Shown here piece after piece: positions 24,935 through 33,585 of a DNA stretch of 64,000 nucleotides. The stretch covers positions 5,585,001 to 5,649,000 of the forward strand of contig NZ_CP121650.1 of NCBI RefSeq assembly GCF_029714405.1, written 5' to 3'. Position 1 is the stretch's first letter, and each line of letters opens with the position of its first letter. The stretch comes from Bradyrhizobium sp. CB82 (GTDB lineage: Bacteria; Pseudomonadota; Alphaproteobacteria; Rhizobiales; Xanthobacteraceae). The position numbers and the translations under genes are program-made. Below the pieces are notes generated by a model. It saw only the letters and a list, made by a program, of their open reading frames with translations. It did not search any database and was not told the origin of the DNA.

Positions 24935-25460
24935 GTCGAGTCTCCGCTGGCGTTTCTTCTTGCTCTGGTTTTCTGACGCGCCGTGCCGGTATTGGCAAGC
25001 GCGGAAATATTCCGTCGGGCGAGAGGGTAGCGGCTAGACTCAAATCGATGTCCGGGCAGTCACTCGCATTCGCGATCGGCAATCTGCAAGATCATAAACG
25101 TGATTTGCCCGACGGCACAAGCGATTTTCTTTTTTTTCGAAATCAACCCCATGCAAAGCAGCAATAGTGCATTTTGCCCGTCGGGCAACACAATGGGTTG
25201 TGGGTTGCAGGATGGGCCAAGCGGCGTGTCCGCCGTAGCTCGAAGAGCGAAGGCGGAAGCCTGCCCACCTCTTCTCACGCAGTTCGGATGAGATGGTGAG
25301 CACGGCGCTTCGTGACTTTGCCCACCTAAGCATCGGCAACACACAATACTCATCCTGAGGAGACCGCGCAGCGGTCGTCTCGAAGGCTGGCCGCGGGTGA
25401 GAGCCGGGCCTGCATGGTTCGAGACGGCGCTTCGCGCCTCCTCACCATGAGGGGATGGAG
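24935..25460. other. Intergenic region with rhizobial dispersed repeats
   Basis: No gene is supported. Near 25100-25190 lies a common Bradyrhizobium-like intergenic sequence with TGATTTGCCCGACGG and, ~70 bp further on, TTTTGCCCGTCGGGC, forming a loose dyad. From ~25329 to 25453 an inverted-repeat element (CATCCTGAGGAG...CTCACCATGAGG) with inner GACCGCGCAGCGGTC and GGCGCTTCGCGCC hairpins abuts the ferredoxin oxidoreductase gene's 3' end. The thiolase promoter should lie just right of 24934. Confidence 0.55.
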
Positions 25461-28400
25461 CTACTCCGCCGCGATCTGCCGCGGCGCAGCTGGCGGGCTC
25501 GCGAGGTCGGCGGCGAGCTGGGCGTAGCGGGCTTTCGCGGCCTGCACCGCCTTGTCCTTCACCGGGCCGTAGCCGCGGATGCGGTCGGGCAGCGACAACA
25601 GCTCCACCGCTGTGTCGTGCGTGACCAGCGACAAGAGGCCGAGCACGGTGGCGACGTCCTTCTCGTAGCCGGCGATCAGGTCGCGGTCGAGCTTACGGTC
25701 GGCCGAGTAGCCAAAAATGTCGAGCGGGGTGCCGCGCAGGAAGCGGAATTTTGCCAGCCAACGGAACACGCCCAGCATCCACGGGCCGAAGGCGCGCTTC
25801 TTCGGGCGTCCCTGCGCGTCAATGCCTGACGCCAAGATCGGCGGCGCGAGGTTGAAGCTGAACTTGAAGTCGCCTTCGAACTGGTCGCGAAGCTGCTGCT
25901 CGAACTGGCCGTCTGTGAAGAGACGTGCGACCTCGTACTCGTCCTTGTAGGCGAGCAGCTTTGCGTAGTTGATCGCCACCGCGCGCGGCAGCGCATCGCC
26001 ATAGCCACCCTTCACCGCGGCGTCGCGGACCTGGTCGACCAGCTTGCGATAGCGTTTTGCGAGGCGGCCATTCTGGTAGGAAGTGAGATGCTTGGCGCGA
26101 TGCTCGATGATCTCGTCGAGGGTCATCGCTTCAAGGCTCTTCGGCGCGACCACCTCGTCCTGGCCCTTCAGCATGTCCTGGAGCCGCTTGGGATCGGCCA
26201 CCGCGAGGCGACCGAGGCGGAAGGCTTCCTTGTTCATCTTGATCGAGACGCCGTTGACCTCGATCGCCTGCTCGATCGCCTCGGCGCCAACCGGCAGGAG
26301 GCCCTTCTGATAGGCGTAGCCCATCATCATCATGTTGGTGGCGATGGCATCGCCAAGGAGCTGCTCGGCGGGCTTGGTGAAGTCGAAGAAGCTGGAGTCT
26401 TTGTGCAGCGCGGTTTCGAGCACCGCATTCAATTTACGGGTCTGGAAGTTGAAATCGCGATTGAGGATGAAGTCGGCGGTGGGGATGACGTGGCTGTTAA
26501 TGATCCCGCGCGTGCGGCTGCTGTCACAGAGCGAGATCGTGTCCTTGGCAACTGCGACGACCTCGTCCGCAGCGAGCACGAGATCGGCCGTGCCGGTGAC
26601 GATGCGCGAGCACGTGACCTCCGCCGGATGATCCGACAGACGGACGTGGCTCAGCACCGCCCCGCCCTTTTGTGCGAGGCCCGACATGTCGAGGATCATC
26701 GAGGCCTTGCCCTCGATATGGGCGGCCATGCCGAGCAGCGCGCCGATCGTGAGCACGCCGGTGCCGCCGACGCCGCCGACGGCGATATTGTAGGGCTTGT
26801 CCAGCGAGGGCTGCGACGCGGGCGCCGGCAGCTCGCCGATATCGACAGGCTCCGCTGGCGCACGGTGGCGCGGCGCGCCGCCGTCGATCGTGACGAAGGA
26901 CGGACAGAAGCCCTTGAGACACGAATAGTCCTTGTTGCAGGACGACTGGTTGATGGTGCGCTTGCGGCCGAACTCGGTCTCCAGCGGCTCGACCGAGATA
27001 CAGTTCGACTGCACCGAGCAGTCGCCGCAGCCCTCGCAGACCGCCGGGTTGATCATCACGCGGCGCGGCGGATCCTCCATCAGGCCGCGCTTGCGGCGAC
27101 GGCGCTTTTCGGCGGCGCAGGTCTGCACGAAGACGATCGCGGACGTGCCCTTGTACTCGCGGCACATCTTCATGACGTTCTCGAGCTCGTCGCGATGATA
27201 CTTCTTCACGCCGGGCGCGATGGTATCAGCGGGATAGGCGTCCGGATTTTCCGAGACGAGATAGAGCTCCCGGATGCCTTCGGCGTGGAGCTGGAAGGTG
27301 ATCTGCTGCGGCGAGAGGTCACCGTCATGGCGCTGGCCGCCGGTCATGGCCACCGCATCGTTGTAGAGAATCTTGTAGGTGATGTTGGCCTTGGAGGCGA
27401 TCGACTGGCGGATCGCCAGGATGCCGGAGTGGAAATAGGTGCCGTCGCCGAGATTGGCGAAGATGTGATTCTCGTTGGTGAAGGGTGCGATGCCGACCCA
27501 CGGCACGCCCTCGCCGCCCATATGCGTAAACGTCTCGGTCGAGCGGTCCATCCACAGCGCCATGAAGTGGCATCCGATGCCGGCAAGCGCGCGGCTGCCT
27601 TCGGGGACCTTCGTTGATGTGTTGTGGGGGCAGCCGGAGCAGAAATAAGGGGTACGGGAAACGGGCGCGGTGGCCTGCATCTGGGTTGCCTGGCGGCCGT
27701 TGAACCAGTCGGCCTTGGCGCGGAGCATGTCGGCGATTTCAGGATTGAGATTAAGTCGAAGGAGCCGTTCGGTAATCGAGCTCGCAAGGGAAGCGACGCT
27801 GAGCTCGGCGGCAAAGGTGAGGAAGCGCTTGTCGTGGTCGTCCATCTTGCCGATGATGCGCGGGCGGACGTCGTCGCGCCAGTTGAACAGCTCCTGCTTG
27901 ACCTGGTTCTCGACGATCTCGCGGCGTTCCTCGATGATGAAGATTTCCTCGAGGCCGACGGCGAATTGGCGCACGCCTTCAGGCTCCAGCGGCCAGGGCA
28001 TACCGATCTTGTAGAGGCGAAGGCCAATCTTTGCTGCGACCTCCTCGGTGACGCCGAGCTCGCGCAGCGCTTGCCGCACGTCCTCATAGCTCTTGCCCGA
28101 CGCCATGATGCCGTAGCGGGCGTTCGGCGAGTCCATCGTGACGCGGTTGACCTTGTTGGCGCGGGCAAAGGCGATCGCCGCATAGCCCTTGTAGTCCTGG
28201 AGGCGCCGGTCCTGCTCGAAGCGATCGTCGGGCCAGCGCAGATTGAGGCCGCCGGGCGGCAGCTCGAAATCCGAGGGGATGATGAAGGGCTTCATCTCGT
28301 CGGTGAGATCGATCTCGGCGGTGGTCTCCACCGTCTCCGTGATCACCTTCATGCCGATCCAGCAGCCCGAGTAGCGCGACATCGCAATGCCGAGCAGACC

Positions 28401-28952
28401 CATCTCGATCATCTCGTGGATGCTGGAGGGATAGAGATACGGCATCAGCGCCGAGATGAAGGCGTGGTCGGACTGATGCGGAACGGTCGAGGATTTTGCC
28501 CCGTGGTCATCGCCGGCAAGGCAGAGCACGCCGCCGTTCTTGGCCGAGCCCGCCGCATTGCCGTGCCGGAAGACATCGCCGCAGCGGTCGACGCCGGGAC
28601 CCTTGCCGTACCAGATGCCGACCACGCCGTCGTACTTGGCACCGGGTGAGAGGTTGAGCTGCTGCGAGCCCCAGATCGCGGTCGCGGCCAGGTCCTCGTT
28701 CACGCCAGGCTGGAACTTGATGTTGTACTGCTCGAGATGCTTTCGGGCGGCGAAGAGTTGCTGGTCATAGCCGCCGAGCGGCGAGCCGCGGTAGCCGGAG
28801 ATGAAGCCAGCGGTGTTCAGCCCTGCGGCGCGGTCGCGCCGGATCTGGGCCATGGGCAGGCGGACCAGCGCCTGGATTCCCGTGGTGAAGACGTGTCCGG
28901 TGGATTGAGTGTATTTCTGATCGAGACTGATCGGACCCTGGTTGATGCCCAT
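25461..28952 (-). CDS. Fused indolepyruvate:ferredoxin oxidoreductase family protein
   Basis: A 1163-residue single-chain 2-oxoacid:ferredoxin oxidoreductase. The N-terminal pyrimidine-binding domain begins 'GIQALVRLPMAQIRRDRAAG' and has 'GYRGSPLGGYD'; the TPP pyrophosphate-binding region has 'LGDGTYFHSGILAIRQ' around residue 505; an iron-sulfur segment is at ~637-650 ('VCEGCGDCSVQSNC'), and from ~720 a gamma domain starts 'IAVGGVGGTGVLTIGALLGM'. Such fused enzymes oxidatively decarboxylate aryl pyruvates to acyl-CoA, delivering electrons to ferredoxin, and work in aerobic alphaproteobacteria. Exact substrate is inferred from family. It is divergent from the tri-haem cytochrome c. Confidence 0.95.
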   Translation of the reverse strand: MGINQGPISLDQKYTQSTGHVFTTGIQALVRLPMAQIRRDRAAGLNTAGFISGYRGSPLGGYDQQLFAARKHLEQYNIKFQPGVNEDLAATAIWGSQQLNLSPGAKYDGVVGIWYGKGPGVDRCGDVFRHGNAAGSAKNGGVLCLAGDDHGAKSSTVPHQSDHAFISALMPYLYPSSIHEMIEMGLLGIAMSRYSGCWIGMKVITETVETTAEIDLTDEMKPFIIPSDFELPPGGLNLRWPDDRFEQDRRLQDYKGYAAIAFARANKVNRVTMDSPNARYGIMASGKSYEDVRQALRELGVTEEVAAKIGLRLYKIGMPWPLEPEGVRQFAVGLEEIFIIEERREIVENQVKQELFNWRDDVRPRIIGKMDDHDKRFLTFAAELSVASLASSITERLLRLNLNPEIADMLRAKADWFNGRQATQMQATAPVSRTPYFCSGCPHNTSTKVPEGSRALAGIGCHFMALWMDRSTETFTHMGGEGVPWVGIAPFTNENHIFANLGDGTYFHSGILAIRQSIASKANITYKILYNDAVAMTGGQRHDGDLSPQQITFQLHAEGIRELYLVSENPDAYPADTIAPGVKKYHRDELENVMKMCREYKGTSAIVFVQTCAAEKRRRRKRGLMEDPPRRVMINPAVCEGCGDCSVQSNCISVEPLETEFGRKRTINQSSCNKDYSCLKGFCPSFVTIDGGAPRHRAPAEPVDIGELPAPASQPSLDKPYNIAVGGVGGTGVLTIGALLGMAAHIEGKASMILDMSGLAQKGGAVLSHVRLSDHPAEVTCSRIVTGTADLVLAADEVVAVAKDTISLCDSSRTRGIINSHVIPTADFILNRDFNFQTRKLNAVLETALHKDSSFFDFTKPAEQLLGDAIATNMMMMGYAYQKGLLPVGAEAIEQAIEVNGVSIKMNKEAFRLGRLAVADPKRLQDMLKGQDEVVAPKSLEAMTLDEIIEHRAKHLTSYQNGRLAKRYRKLVDQVRDAAVKGGYGDALPRAVAINYAKLLAYKDEYEVARLFTDGQFEQQLRDQFEGDFKFSFNLAPPILASGIDAQGRPKKRAFGPWMLGVFRWLAKFRFLRGTPLDIFGYSADRKLDRDLIAGYEKDVATVLGLLSLVTHDTAVELLSLPDRIRGYGPVKDKAVQAAKARYAQLAADLASPPAAPRQIAAE

Positions 28953-29217
28953 TCTTGTCCTCTTCGCCCTCTTAAGTCGTTGGCGTACCCGCTGTTTTTA
29001 GCTAGGGCGCCCCGGGTGCCCGCGCCACTCTATGTCGGAATTTTAAGCCTCCGCATCACAAATCTGGACCAAAGCGGGCTACCCACGAAAATCGCAACTT
29101 CGTGGCGGCAAGTCCGCCCGCCCTTTTCAATTTGTGTCAGCATACCCGGGGCGTCGCGAAACGACGTAACACGTCTATAATGCGTCCCAGGCGATTGGTC
29201 GCGGGGGGAGGCCGGGA

Positions 29218-30435
29218 ATGCGGACGATTCTGGCATCTCTGGTGTCAGGGCTCACGTTGTGCAGTGCGGTCGCAGCGACCGCCAGCGAGCCTTCGCCGGA
29301 GGTAATCGCCCACGGCAAGGCGCTGGTGGAAGCGGGCGACTGCGCAAGTTGCCACACCGCCGATCCCGCAAAACCGTTCGCGGGCGGCAAGCGCATCGAT
29401 ACGCCGTTTGGCGGGGTCTATGCGCCGAACCTGACGCCTGATCGCGACACCGGCATCGGCGGCTGGACGGAGGCCGATTTCACCCGCGCGCTGCGCTTCG
29501 GCATCGCGCCGGATGGCTCCTATTATTATCCGGCGTTCCCCTACCCCTATTTCACCAGGATGACCAGGGACGACACGCTCGCGATCCGCGCGTATCTTTC
29601 CACGCAGGCGCCTGTTGCGAACCGCGTTAAATCGCCGGAGCTGCGCTGGCCGTTTGGCTATCGAACCCTGATGCGCGCCTGGAACTGGCTGTTCTTCAAG
29701 CCCGGCCTGTTCGAGCCCGACCAGTTCAAGACCGCCGCCTGGAATCGCGGCGGCTATCTCGTGACCGGGCTCGGCCATTGCGGCGCTTGCCACACGCCGA
29801 AGAACTATTTTGGCGCCGACAAGCGCGAGCTGGCGTTCTCGGGCAACGAGGTCGACGGCTGGTTCGCGCCACGGCTCGATAGCGCCGCGAGAAGCGGGCT
29901 GAAATCGTGGAGTGTGGACGACATCGCTGAATATCTGCAAAGCGGGCGCAATGCCAAGAGCAATGCCGACGGGCTGATGGCCGAGGTCATCGTCAACTCG
30001 ACCTCGAAGATGAGCGATGCCGACGTGCGCGCCATGGCGGTCTATCTGAAGGGGCTGCCGCCAGGACCGAGCGAGCCCACGGCAACGCCGCCATCGGAAG
30101 GCGAGATGAAGGCGGGCCAGGCCGTCTATGCGCGCTTTTGCATCGCCTGCCATGAAGCCGACGGCTCCGGCGCGCCGCGCATCTATCCGCCGCTGCCCGG
30201 CAATGCGCTGCTTCAATCGGACAATCCGTCATCCACGCTCCGCGTGATCCTCGACGGTGCGCACACCGTGACGACGCCGCGCGCCCCCAATACCGGCGAG
30301 ATGCCGGCCTATGCCAAGCAATTGTCGGACGAGCAGATCGCAGCGGTAACGAACTATATCCGCAACTCCTGGGGCAATGCCGCGCCGCTGGTCACGGCCG
30401 CGCAGGTCGGGAAGGCGCGGAGCCAGGGACCGTAG
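29218..30435 (+). CDS. Tri-haem cytochrome c (alcohol dehydrogenase cytochrome subunit type)
   Basis: A 405-residue exported cytochrome with a signal peptide (~1-22) and three CxxCH haem sites at ~42-46 ('CASCH'), ~187 ('CGACH') and ~307 ('CIACH'). Conserved 'ADFTRALRFGIAPDG', 'YPAFPYPYFTRM' and 'MPAYAKQLSDEQIAAVTNYI' match the membrane-bound cytochrome subunit that accepts electrons from quinoprotein or flavin dehydrogenases and passes them to ubiquinone or oxidase. No dehydrogenase large subunit is next to it, so it is an orphan. GGGGGGAGG precedes the ATG by 6 bases. Divergent from the ferredoxin oxidoreductase across 265 bp. Confidence 0.92.
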   Translation: MRTILASLVSGLTLCSAVAATASEPSPEVIAHGKALVEAGDCASCHTADPAKPFAGGKRIDTPFGGVYAPNLTPDRDTGIGGWTEADFTRALRFGIAPDGSYYYPAFPYPYFTRMTRDDTLAIRAYLSTQAPVANRVKSPELRWPFGYRTLMRAWNWLFFKPGLFEPDQFKTAAWNRGGYLVTGLGHCGACHTPKNYFGADKRELAFSGNEVDGWFAPRLDSAARSGLKSWSVDDIAEYLQSGRNAKSNADGLMAEVIVNSTSKMSDADVRAMAVYLKGLPPGPSEPTATPPSEGEMKAGQAVYARFCIACHEADGSGAPRIYPPLPGNALLQSDNPSSTLRVILDGAHTVTTPRAPNTGEMPAYAKQLSDEQIAAVTNYIRNSWGNAAPLVTAAQVGKARSQGP

Positions 30436-30439
30436 CAGT

Positions 30440-30602
30440 AAAACCCCCTCTCCCCGTTCTTCCGTCGTTCTTCCGGGGAGAGGGTTGGGGATGAGGAGCT
30501 GCTTCCGCAAAGATCATGTCAGAGAGACGCGCGGAGAATCCACCTCACCCGGATCGCATCTGACGATGCGATCAGACCTCTCCCCGCAAGCGGGGCGAGG
30601 TG
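30440..30602. repeat. Inverted repeat of CCTCTCCCC type
   Basis: CCCCCTCTCCCCGTTCTTCC and GGGGAGAGGGTTGGGGATGAGG form an inner hairpin; CACCTCACCCGGATCGCATC with TGACGATGCGATCAGACCTC and GCAAGCGGGGCGAGGTG forms another. It sits in the gap between convergent genes. Confidence 0.5.
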
Positions 30603-30605
30603 AAA

Positions 30606-31247
30606 TTACTGCTCGTCGCCCGTGAACACGAACTTCGGCATCTCCCATTTGTAGCGGACCGCGAGAAGGCGGAAGCTGATGCCGAGCACGAAGGTGAGAA
30701 TTGTCCAGAGCTCTGCGTTGAGCTGAAGTCCGAACGCGGTGGCATAGAACAGGCCCGTCACCACCGAGACGCTGGCGTAGAGCTCCGAGCGAAACAGCAG
30801 CGGCACGTCGTTACAGAGGATATCGCGCAACACGCCGCCGGCGCAGCCCGTCACCATGCCGGAGACAATCACGATGGGGAGCGATGCATCCATCTGCCAG
30901 GCGACGTCGCAGCCCGCCATGGTGAAGACCACGAGCCCGATCGCGTCGAGCACGATGAAGGCCAGCTTGAGCCGGTGCACGAGGCGCGCGAACAGAATCG
31001 TGATGAAAGCGGCACCGCCACTCAGCGCAAGATAGACGGGGTTTTGCACCCAGGAGAGCGGATAATGGCCGAGGAAGAGATCGCGCAGCGTGCCACCGCC
31101 AAGGGCCGTGATGCAGCCGAGGAAGCAAACGCCGAGCCAGTCCATGCTGCGCCGGCCTGCGGCAAGCGCCGCCGTCATCCCCTGCGCCGCAACCGCAACG
31201 AGAGAAAGGAAATGCAGCACGCTGTCGCTCGGAGGGAGGCTCCACAT
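30606..31247 (-). CDS. TRIC-type (UPF0126) trimeric cation channel family protein
   Basis: A 213-residue membrane protein with seven predicted helices in two UPF0126 repeats. 'SMDWLGVCFLGCITALGGGT' is the first conserved glycine-rich kink and 'SGMVTGCAGGVLRDILCNDV' the second, each followed by an 'LRD' type motif. Bacterial family members form trimeric K+/Na+-permeable channels by structure; earlier annotation linked some to glycine uptake. It is convergent with the cytochrome gene. GGAGG-like text is not obvious upstream; the start fits the family. Confidence 0.9.
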   Translation of the reverse strand: MWSLPPSDSVLHFLSLVAVAAQGMTAALAAGRRSMDWLGVCFLGCITALGGGTLRDLFLGHYPLSWVQNPVYLALSGGAAFITILFARLVHRLKLAFIVLDAIGLVVFTMAGCDVAWQMDASLPIVIVSGMVTGCAGGVLRDILCNDVPLLFRSELYASVSVVTGLFYATAFGLQLNAELWTILTFVLGISFRLLAVRYKWEMPKFVFTGDEQ

Positions 31248-31412
31248 CGGACGTCATCCTGTTTTAAGGGTGGAACTTAGGTCCGCAGTTCCGCAATTGA
31301 CAGGTTCCCGATTCCCGCGCACGCGGCAACATGCGACGAAAGCATGAGGTCCGCCGGAACCGAACTTCGCGTCCCCGGGTTGTCTCGTCAGTCCATTCGA
31401 GGAGATCAAGCG

Positions 31413-31796
31413 ATGGCCGACGACCGTTTTCCGAATGACCCCTATCGCCCCATCGGTGAGGATGAGTATCTCCGCGCGGCGCGGCGGGATGCCGACCTCC
31501 AGGCGGATCCCGAGCTCGGCGAAGGCCCCGCCTCCAGCGGCAGGATCGCGCTGTTTGCGGTCGCGATCGCGGTGGTGCTCGGCGCAGTGTTCTACGGCTT
31601 GAACAATACCAGCGTGAACCAGGCAACGACCGAGCCGCCGGCAAAGACCGCGCAGACCACGCCTGCCAATCCGGCCGCTCCTCCGGGCATGCGCGACGTG
31701 ACGCCGCGCAACAATACCTCCCCGGGCGTGACCACGGGTGCGGCGCCGAGCCAGCCGGCTCCGGCTGCACCGTCTGACGCCGGCAAGGCGCAGTAA
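31413..31796 (+). CDS. Hypothetical single-pass membrane protein
   Basis: A 127-residue protein with a polar acidic N-terminus ('PNDPYRPIGEDEYLRAARRD'), one membrane helix at ~50-69 ('IALFAVAIAVVLGAVFYGLN') and a Pro/Ala/Thr-rich C-terminal tail that would be disordered outside the membrane. GAGGAGA lies 8 bases before the ATG. The family is conserved in Bradyrhizobium without known role. A strong terminator follows at 31812. Confidence 0.75.
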   Translation: MADDRFPNDPYRPIGEDEYLRAARRDADLQADPELGEGPASSGRIALFAVAIAVVLGAVFYGLNNTSVNQATTEPPAKTAQTTPANPAAPPGMRDVTPRNNTSPGVTTGAAPSQPAPAAPSDAGKAQ

Positions 31797-31811
31797 CGCT
31801 CGCGAAACATG

Positions 31812-31845
31812 AAAGCGGCGGGACGATAACGTCCCGCCGCTTTTG
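31812..31845. terminator. Bidirectional intrinsic terminator
   Basis: AAAGCGGCGGGACG and CGTCCCGCCGCTTT form a perfect 14-bp stem with an ATAA loop and a terminal T run. It lies between convergent genes and, with A and T flanks, can work in both directions. Confidence 0.9.
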
Positions 31846-31852
31846 TCACCCG

Positions 31853-32662
31853 TTAGCCGAACAACTTGTTCAACTCGCCGCCGGGATAGCCGCTCCCGAG
31901 CTCGGCGAACGTGCCCTTCTCCGCCATCTCCTTTGCCGCGCGCATGAAACCGCCCCAGGCGACGCGAGCAAGCGAGCCGCCGACGCTGATCCGACGCACG
32001 CCGAGATCGGCGGCCTCTTGCAGCGACAGGCCGGAGGCGCCGATCAGGAGATTGAACGGCCTTGGATGCACCGCCTTCACGACGGCAGCGATGTCCTCGC
32101 GCGTCTTCAGGCCCGGTGCATAAAGGCAATCGGCACCAGCATCGGCGTAGGCCGTGAGCCGGTCGATGACAAGCTTGAGGTCGCTGACGCCCCATAGATA
32201 GGCCTCGCAGCGACCAACCAGCAGCGTGCCGCTATCACCGATCGCCTTGCGCGCCGACTGGATGCGCTCGACTGCGAGCGCGCGATCGTAGAGCGGCTTG
32301 TCCTTGTCGCCGGTGGAATCCTCGATCGACAGCCCGGCAACGCCCGTCCGCACGCCGCGTTCGACATTTTCCGCGACCTTGTCCGGCTCAACCGCGAAGC
32401 CGCCCTCGAAATCCGCATTCACGGGGATGTCGACCGCCGAGCACAATGCTGCCAGATGCTGACAGACATCGTCCACGGTGACGCGGTTGTCGGCGCGCCC
32501 GATGGTCCAGGCAAAGCCGGCGCTCGAGGAGGCAATGGCCTTGAAGCCGAGATGCTGCAAGGCCTTGGCGCTGCCGACATCGAACGGATTGGGCAGGATG
32601 AAGCAGCCGCTCTCGTGCATCTTCCGAAATGTCGCGCGCTTGTCAGCGGTCGTGACGTGCAT
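31853..32662 (-). CDS. Isocitrate lyase/PEP mutase superfamily protein
   Basis: A 269-residue (beta/alpha)8 protein of the PEP mutase/isocitrate lyase superfamily. 'CFILPNPFDVGSAKALQHLG' opens the domain, 'VNADFEGGF' gives the metal-binding acid strand, and 'GLSIEDSTGD' with 'LLVGRCEAYLWG' follow. The usual lyase KKCGH loop is absent, so it is neither a classic isocitrate lyase nor surely a mutase; carboxy-phosphonoenol or oxaloacetate-type activity is possible. The ATG at 32662 follows GGGAGAG; the upstream ATG at 32692 is not conserved. Confidence 0.88.
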   Translation of the reverse strand: MHVTTADKRATFRKMHESGCFILPNPFDVGSAKALQHLGFKAIASSSAGFAWTIGRADNRVTVDDVCQHLAALCSAVDIPVNADFEGGFAVEPDKVAENVERGVRTGVAGLSIEDSTGDKDKPLYDRALAVERIQSARKAIGDSGTLLVGRCEAYLWGVSDLKLVIDRLTAYADAGADCLYAPGLKTREDIAAVVKAVHPRPFNLLIGASGLSLQEAADLGVRRISVGGSLARVAWGGFMRAAKEMAEKGTFAELGSGYPGGELNKLFG

Positions 32663-32736
32663 GTTTCTCTCCCATGTTGGCCGCGCAGACATAGGCGCTC
32701 TCCCAGGGCGGCGCCAGTGGCGCGCCCTCGGATGCG

Positions 32737-33087
32737 TTAGTGCGCGTCGTGCACGGCGCGGCTATCCTTTGGCGCCTCGTCGCGATCGGTCATGCCGTAG
32801 TCGCGAACGACGCTGGCAATGCGCAGGCGATAATCGGCAAAGAAGCCTCCGCGGCCCTTGGCCTGCGCGCGGCGGTGCTCCATCGTTTTGCGCCAGGCCT
32901 CCACGGCCGCCTCGTCGCGCCAGAACGAGACCGACAGTATCTTGCCTTTCTCGGTTAGGCTTTCGAAGCGTTCGACGGAGATGAAGCCGTCGATGGTCTG
33001 CAGGATCGGCTTCAAATCGGCCGCGAGATCGAAATAGTGCTGCCGGTGCTCCGGCTTCGGCCAGACCTCGAAGATCACGGCGATCAT
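32737..33087 (-). CDS. Antibiotic biosynthesis monooxygenase (ABM) family protein
   Basis: A 116-residue dimeric alpha/beta-barrel protein. 'MIAVIFEVWPKPEHRQHYFD' and 'SVERFESLTEKGKILSVSFW' with 'AVEAWRKTMEHRRAQ' match the ABM domain, found in quinol monooxygenases and in heme-degrading or detoxification proteins. No specific substrate can be assigned. It is next to a second dimeric alpha/beta-barrel gene (NIPSNAP type) on the same strand with only 27 bp between them, so the two are one operon. Confidence 0.88.
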   Translation of the reverse strand: MIAVIFEVWPKPEHRQHYFDLAADLKPILQTIDGFISVERFESLTEKGKILSVSFWRDEAAVEAWRKTMEHRRAQAKGRGGFFADYRLRIASVVRDYGMTDRDEAPKDSRAVHDAH

Positions 33088-33114
33088 GGGCGCCTCCCTT
33101 GTTTTGGTTTGCGC

Positions 33115-33423
33115 CTACAATACCACCTTGCGCAAGAACGTCCGCTCCTCAGCGAGAATAAACCTGTTCTCCTCGGCGAAGTGGAAGTTCGCCATCCCCT
33201 CGGCGTCCTGGCGCAGCCGCGCGCGATAGGCCTCATAGGCCGCCAGGCTTTCGAAGGTGATCAGCGCAAAGGCGATGTTGTTGGTTCCCTCATGCGGCAT
33301 GAAGTACCCAATCAGATCGCCGCCGCATTTCGGGATGATCGTGAGCCAGCGCTTCGAATACTCCTCGAACTGCGCGCGCTTGAAGGGATCGAGCTGATAG
33401 CGGATGAAGACGGTGATGGACAT
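33115..33423 (-). CDS. NIPSNAP family protein
   Basis: A 102-residue protein: '[20 protein letters not shown]' then '[20 protein letters not shown]' and '[12 protein letters not shown]'. The pattern is NIPSNAP, a dimeric ferredoxin-like barrel related to ABM proteins. Function in bacteria is unclear. It precedes the ABM gene in the same operon, and the ArsR-type regulator gene starts divergently 162 bp away and may control it. Confidence 0.88.
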   Translation of the reverse strand: MSITVFIRYQLDPFKRAQFEEYSKRWLTIIPKCGGDLIGYFMPHEGTNNIAFALITFESLAAYEAYRARLRQDAEGMANFHFAEENRFILAEERTFLRKVVL

Positions 33424-33446
33424 GCGGGTTCCTCTGTTTCCACACT

Positions 33447-33526
33447 GTCATTGCGAGGAGCGAAGCGACGAAACAATCCAGACTGTCGCCGCGCTAGCAG
33501 TCTGGATTGCTTCGCTCGCAATGACG
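33447..33526. repeat. Inverted repeat (CATTGCGAGGAGCGAAGC type)
   Basis: GTCATTGCGAGGAGCGAAGC and AATCCAGACTG on the left are mirrored by CAGTCTGGATT and GCTTCGCTCGCAATGAC on the right. A related copy lies at 55892-56013. It sits in the divergent gap before the ArsR-type regulator. Confidence 0.7.
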
Positions 33527-33585
33527 TGTTCGTGGCAACAGCCTACGCCCTTGCTCGACCGCAATGCTTCGGCTATCATCGAAGC

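Noticed and set aside
26088..27617. 509-codon plus-strand open frame opposite the ferredoxin oxidoreductase
   Set aside because: Antisense shadow; low-complexity Arg/Ala/Asp/His text typical of reverse-strand GC-rich genes.
33447..33526. CRISPR-like repeats
   Set aside because: The dyads here and at similar places are single inverted repeats, not regularly spaced direct repeats; no CRISPR array is present in the window.
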